The notes under the pieces were generated by a model. The model had not been told where the DNA came from. It searched no databases and saw only the letters and a program-made list of their open reading frames with translations. Position numbers and translations under genes: made by a program. From DVED01 sp963838375 (lineage in GTDB: Bacteria > Cyanobacteriota > Cyanobacteriia > Cyanobacteriales > Geitlerinemataceae), in NCBI GenBank assembly GCA_963838375.1, contig CAWIQY010000008.1, positions 434,001-498,000 of the forward strand: a stretch of 64,000 nucleotides of DNA, written 5' to 3'. Of this stretch, positions 61,934-64,000 are shown piece after piece (the stretch's first letter is position 1; each line of letters opens with the position of its first letter).

Positions 61934-62318
61934 TTACATCCAACTACTAAACCCCTTCTTTTTCCGACTTTGCTTAGCCAATCGCTTGGCTTGTCCCGGC
62001 TTTCCATGCTCGATCGCAGCCGTCTGACTCGTTTGAACTGATAGCTTTAATCTCTTCAGCTAAAGGGTTATTATCTGGAATAATTAAATGGGTAATTGAA
62101 ACAACATAAGGACTCCCATTACCTGTCTCAATCGCGCAGGTGATTCCACCCACATCTCCAGAATAAATGAGCTTTGTGACTAGTAATTCGCCATTTTTGC
62201 TGCGCTTCTCTCCTTCTTCTTTCATCATGGCGAGTAGTGGAGGTGCAGCATAAACGGTCATGGGTAATAAAGCTTCCATTCTTTCCATCAGTTCCAGTGC
62301 TTTTGCAGCGTCTTCCAT
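61934..62318 (-). CDS. small hypothetical protein, antisense inside cas locus
   Basis: MEDAAKALELMERMEALLPM then TVYAAPPLLAMMKEEGEKRS, KNGELLVTKLIYSGDVGGIT and CAIETGNGSPYVVSITHLII. The annotated frame stops at 61974 with a poor tail. A one-base shift near 62040 gives a convincing end, TSQTAAIEHGKPGQAKRLAK then QSRKKKGFSSWM, stopping at 61934, so it may have one frameshift. I recognise no family; the middle is beta-rich and the tail basic. It converges on cas3. Confidence 0.55.
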
Positions 62319-62419
62319 TCTTCGCTTTCTCCATTGCGATCGCGGAAAATTCTAACCGATTTCGATCGAGAACCCAGCCAGAGTTGCAAAAAACTTAATA
62401 GATCGCCCATAACCCATTC

Positions 62420-63043
62420 ATGAAATACTATCAGCAACAACCAAACTCGTTTACCACTAAGTACCTCAACGATCTCTGGGGAGAAGTTCACAACTGTCCT
62501 TATTTTACCACCAATAACTTGAATCGAGACTTTATTCAAACCAAAGGATTTTCCATCGCCTTTCAGCGTTCCGGATTACCCGAAGTTGAGGAAAAGTTTC
62601 CATTCTTCAAACCCTATCTCGATCTCGCACTTCAACCCAACTGCAACGCTTTTTACCTCAATCCGTTACTCTTAAAAGAAGGATCTCGCGTCGATCCGCA
62701 TATCGATCGATCTTTGCGTTCCTATTGCAAAACTATCGAACCTCCGGCAGTGGTTAGTGTTCTCTATGTTCGCGTACCGCCAGATATGGAAGGCGGAGAA
62801 TTGGTCTTATCTTGCCAAAAACGTCGAGTCGGACAAATTAAACCTCAGATGAATACATTACTCTATTTCCAAGGAAACTTAACCCATTCTGTCAATGCCG
62901 TGAAAACTTCCGGTAGTCGATTGAGTTTAGTATGCGAACAATATAGTTTGAGCGAAACTGAACTTCGAGAAATTCCAGAGTTTATTATTGAATCTCGAGT
63001 TGTGACTTCCACAAAAAAGAATAAAAATCGTAGGGTGTGTTGA
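62420..63043 (+). CDS. 2-oxoglutarate/Fe(II)-dependent oxygenase
   Basis: The 207-residue product has the double-stranded beta helix core with the iron-binding HxD in GSRVDPHIDRSLRSY (His-x-Asp near residues 93-95), distal His in FQGNLTHSVNAVKTSGSRLS and the 2OG-binding Arg in SRLSLVCEQY. The family includes prolyl hydroxylase-like enzymes. It is transcribed in the cas direction between cas3 and cas6. Its stop TGA is made by a dispersed repeat (GTAGGGTGTGTTGAGG). The substrate is unknown; a link with CRISPR function is not established. Confidence 0.8.
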   Translation: MKYYQQQPNSFTTKYLNDLWGEVHNCPYFTTNNLNRDFIQTKGFSIAFQRSGLPEVEEKFPFFKPYLDLALQPNCNAFYLNPLLLKEGSRVDPHIDRSLRSYCKTIEPPAVVSVLYVRVPPDMEGGELVLSCQKRRVGQIKPQMNTLLYFQGNLTHSVNAVKTSGSRLSLVCEQYSLSETELREIPEFIIESRVVTSTKKNKNRRVC

Positions 63044-63061
63044 GGAACGAAACGCACCACC
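63030..63061. repeat. dispersed GTAGGG..GTTGAGGAAC repeat
   Basis: GTAGGGTGTGTTGAGGAACG then AAACGCACCACCC. It is the same family as 749-778 and overlaps the 3' end of the oxygenase gene, encoding its last residues RVC and stop. Confidence 0.65.
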
Positions 63062-63133
63062 CACTTCTGTTACTGGAAGTCTGTAGCAGTAGTTTTAACC
63101 CTTACACCATACTAAACCAACAATCGTAAAAAT

Positions 63134-63961
63134 ATGCCACACAGTCTGGTTCTGAATATTATTCCTCAATCTCCCATCTCTCCCGGATACTTAACCGGAA
63201 GACATATCCATGCTTTATTCCTCAACCTGGTGAGTTCCGTCGATGCAGAATTGGGAACGTATTTGCATGACGCAAAATCGGATAAAGCGTTTACTTTAAG
63301 TCCGCTGCAAATTCAAAAACGATCGCCTCATAATTCGCGATGCCAACTGCTATGGGAACATCAGAAACCCATTGAAGCAGGAACACCTTGCTGGCTACGA
63401 ATTTCGTTGCTAGATGATACGTTATTTAGCAAATTAACTCAACTTTGGTTGAACTTAAATCCCGATCGACCTTGGCATTTAGGATCGGCTAATTTATATG
63501 TTACCAGCATTTTAGGAACGCCACAATCGACGCAACCTTGGGCGAATGCTTGTACCTATCAACAACTGTACGATCGAGCTAGCAATGAAAATCGTACAAT
63601 TGCTTTTCAATTCGCGACACCTGTTGCCTTTCGTCAAGGGAAATACGACACCGCTTTACCGACGCGAGAGTCGATATTTAACAGCTTGTTGAGTCGTTGG
63701 AATAAATACAGTGGAATTGCATTTTCTGAACTTTCGATAGAATCTCTTTTTCCCAGTTATTTCAACATCCAAACTGAAATGGTCATGGATTCTCGGAGTC
63801 GGTTTATTGGCTGCGTGGGAGAAATTACTTACAAGATTATGGGAGATGTAGAACCCTTGAAAATAAAGCAGATTAATGTGTTGTCCAATTTTGCCATTTA
63901 TAGCGGAGTCGGACGAAAAACTACGATGGGAATGGGAATGGGGAGGAGAGTTGATAGTTAA
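63134..63961 (+). CDS. cas6: Cas6 endoribonuclease (crRNA processing)
   Basis: The 275-residue product begins MPHSLVLNIIPQSPISPGYL then TGRHIHALFLNLVSSVDAEL and ends with the glycine-rich loop GVGRKTTMGMGMGRR near residue 258. Both are Cas6 hallmarks, with a ferredoxin-like N-terminal half (catalytic His possibly His24-His26). Cas6 cuts the repeat in the pre-crRNA. Its last residues and stop (VDS-stop) come from a heptad repeat. Cas4, Cas1, Cas2 and the array, if present, would follow past 64000. Confidence 0.88.
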   Translation: MPHSLVLNIIPQSPISPGYLTGRHIHALFLNLVSSVDAELGTYLHDAKSDKAFTLSPLQIQKRSPHNSRCQLLWEHQKPIEAGTPCWLRISLLDDTLFSKLTQLWLNLNPDRPWHLGSANLYVTSILGTPQSTQPWANACTYQQLYDRASNENRTIAFQFATPVAFRQGKYDTALPTRESIFNSLLSRWNKYSGIAFSELSIESLFPSYFNIQTEMVMDSRSRFIGCVGEITYKIMGDVEPLKIKQINVLSNFAIYSGVGRKTTMGMGMGRRVDS

Positions 63962-64000
63962 TAGTTGATAGTTAATAGTTAATAGTTAATAGTTAATAGT
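63951..64000. repeat. heptad tandem repeat after cas6
   Basis: (AGTTAAT)n and AGTTGAT units from inside the last cas6 codons to the end of the window; the array continues past 64000. Confidence 0.85.

Noticed and set aside
1..64000. tRNA and rRNA genes
   Set aside because: Scanned for GGTTCGAAT-type T-arms and acceptor pairing; occurrences of GGTTCGA fall inside protein genes and lack cloverleaf context.

Overview
The window is a piece of a cyanobacterial chromosome. The evidence is a complete psbA (photosystem II D1 protein, 42542-43624) and several proteins restricted to or typical of cyanobacteria (DUF3155, DUF760, DUF6761, a Trp-rich TIGR02450 protein, a complex C haem-assembly CCB-like factor, a PCP-reductase domain protein). 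GCGATCGC/CGATCG palindromes (HIP1-type) are also very dense in genes and spacers. Heptanucleotide tandem repeats and mobile-element traces fit a filamentous, repeat-rich cyanobacterium, but the genus cannot be fixed from sequence alone. No tRNA, rRNA or CRISPR repeat array was recognised.

Layout. 1-8050 is an accessory, rearranged region: a Uma2 nuclease, a decayed LRR-Roc-COR (Roco) locus with about 18 near-identical 69-bp leucine-rich repeats, and several toxin-antitoxin modules. The toxin-antitoxin modules alternate with copies of the Roco 5' end. 8058-24139 is mostly housekeeping: a GlcE-like flavoprotein, HPPD, TerB, regulators, Coq4-like, TsaB, a UmuD/LexA-like protein, DedA, a large PAS histidine kinase, an rRNA methyltransferase, a sugar reductase and GlyS. 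24483-41440 holds an orphan P-loop ATPase, a MITE-like element, two IS605-type TnpB elements, peptide deformylase, an HtrA-type protease, MutY, a pentapeptide/DUF4214 protein, a CHASE2 kinase with its response regulator, a repeat-rich surface-type protein and SSB. 42067-52941 holds HIT, psbA and other conserved cyanobacterial genes.

52938-63961 is a subtype I-D CRISPR-Cas interference locus. In order it has a WYL-domain regulator (divergent), a small winged-helix-like ORF, cas10d (HD nuclease subunit), csc2/cas7d (broken), csc1/cas5d (one frameshift), cas3 helicase and cas6. It is interrupted by an antisense Uma2 gene, an antisense unknown gene and a 2OG-Fe(II) oxygenase. The adaptation genes and array, if present, lie beyond position 64000. 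A shared motif, AGTGTAAWT-like, is repeated four times between the WYL gene and the small ORF and is a candidate operator.

A striking overall property is the number of genes that continue cleanly in another frame after a single-base change: DUF6883, DUF4926, Roco, the UmuD-like gene, the PAS kinase, the aldo/keto reductase, the response regulator, the acyltransferase, csc2 and csc1. Several breaks lie in homopolymers, so sequencing error must be excluded before calling them pseudogenes. Their clustering in accessory loci, beside long intact genes such as cas10d and cas3, also fits real decay. Dispersed palindromes (GTAGGGGCGAA..TTCGCCCCTAC type) and heptad repeats sit at gene 3' ends and sometimes supply the stop codon.
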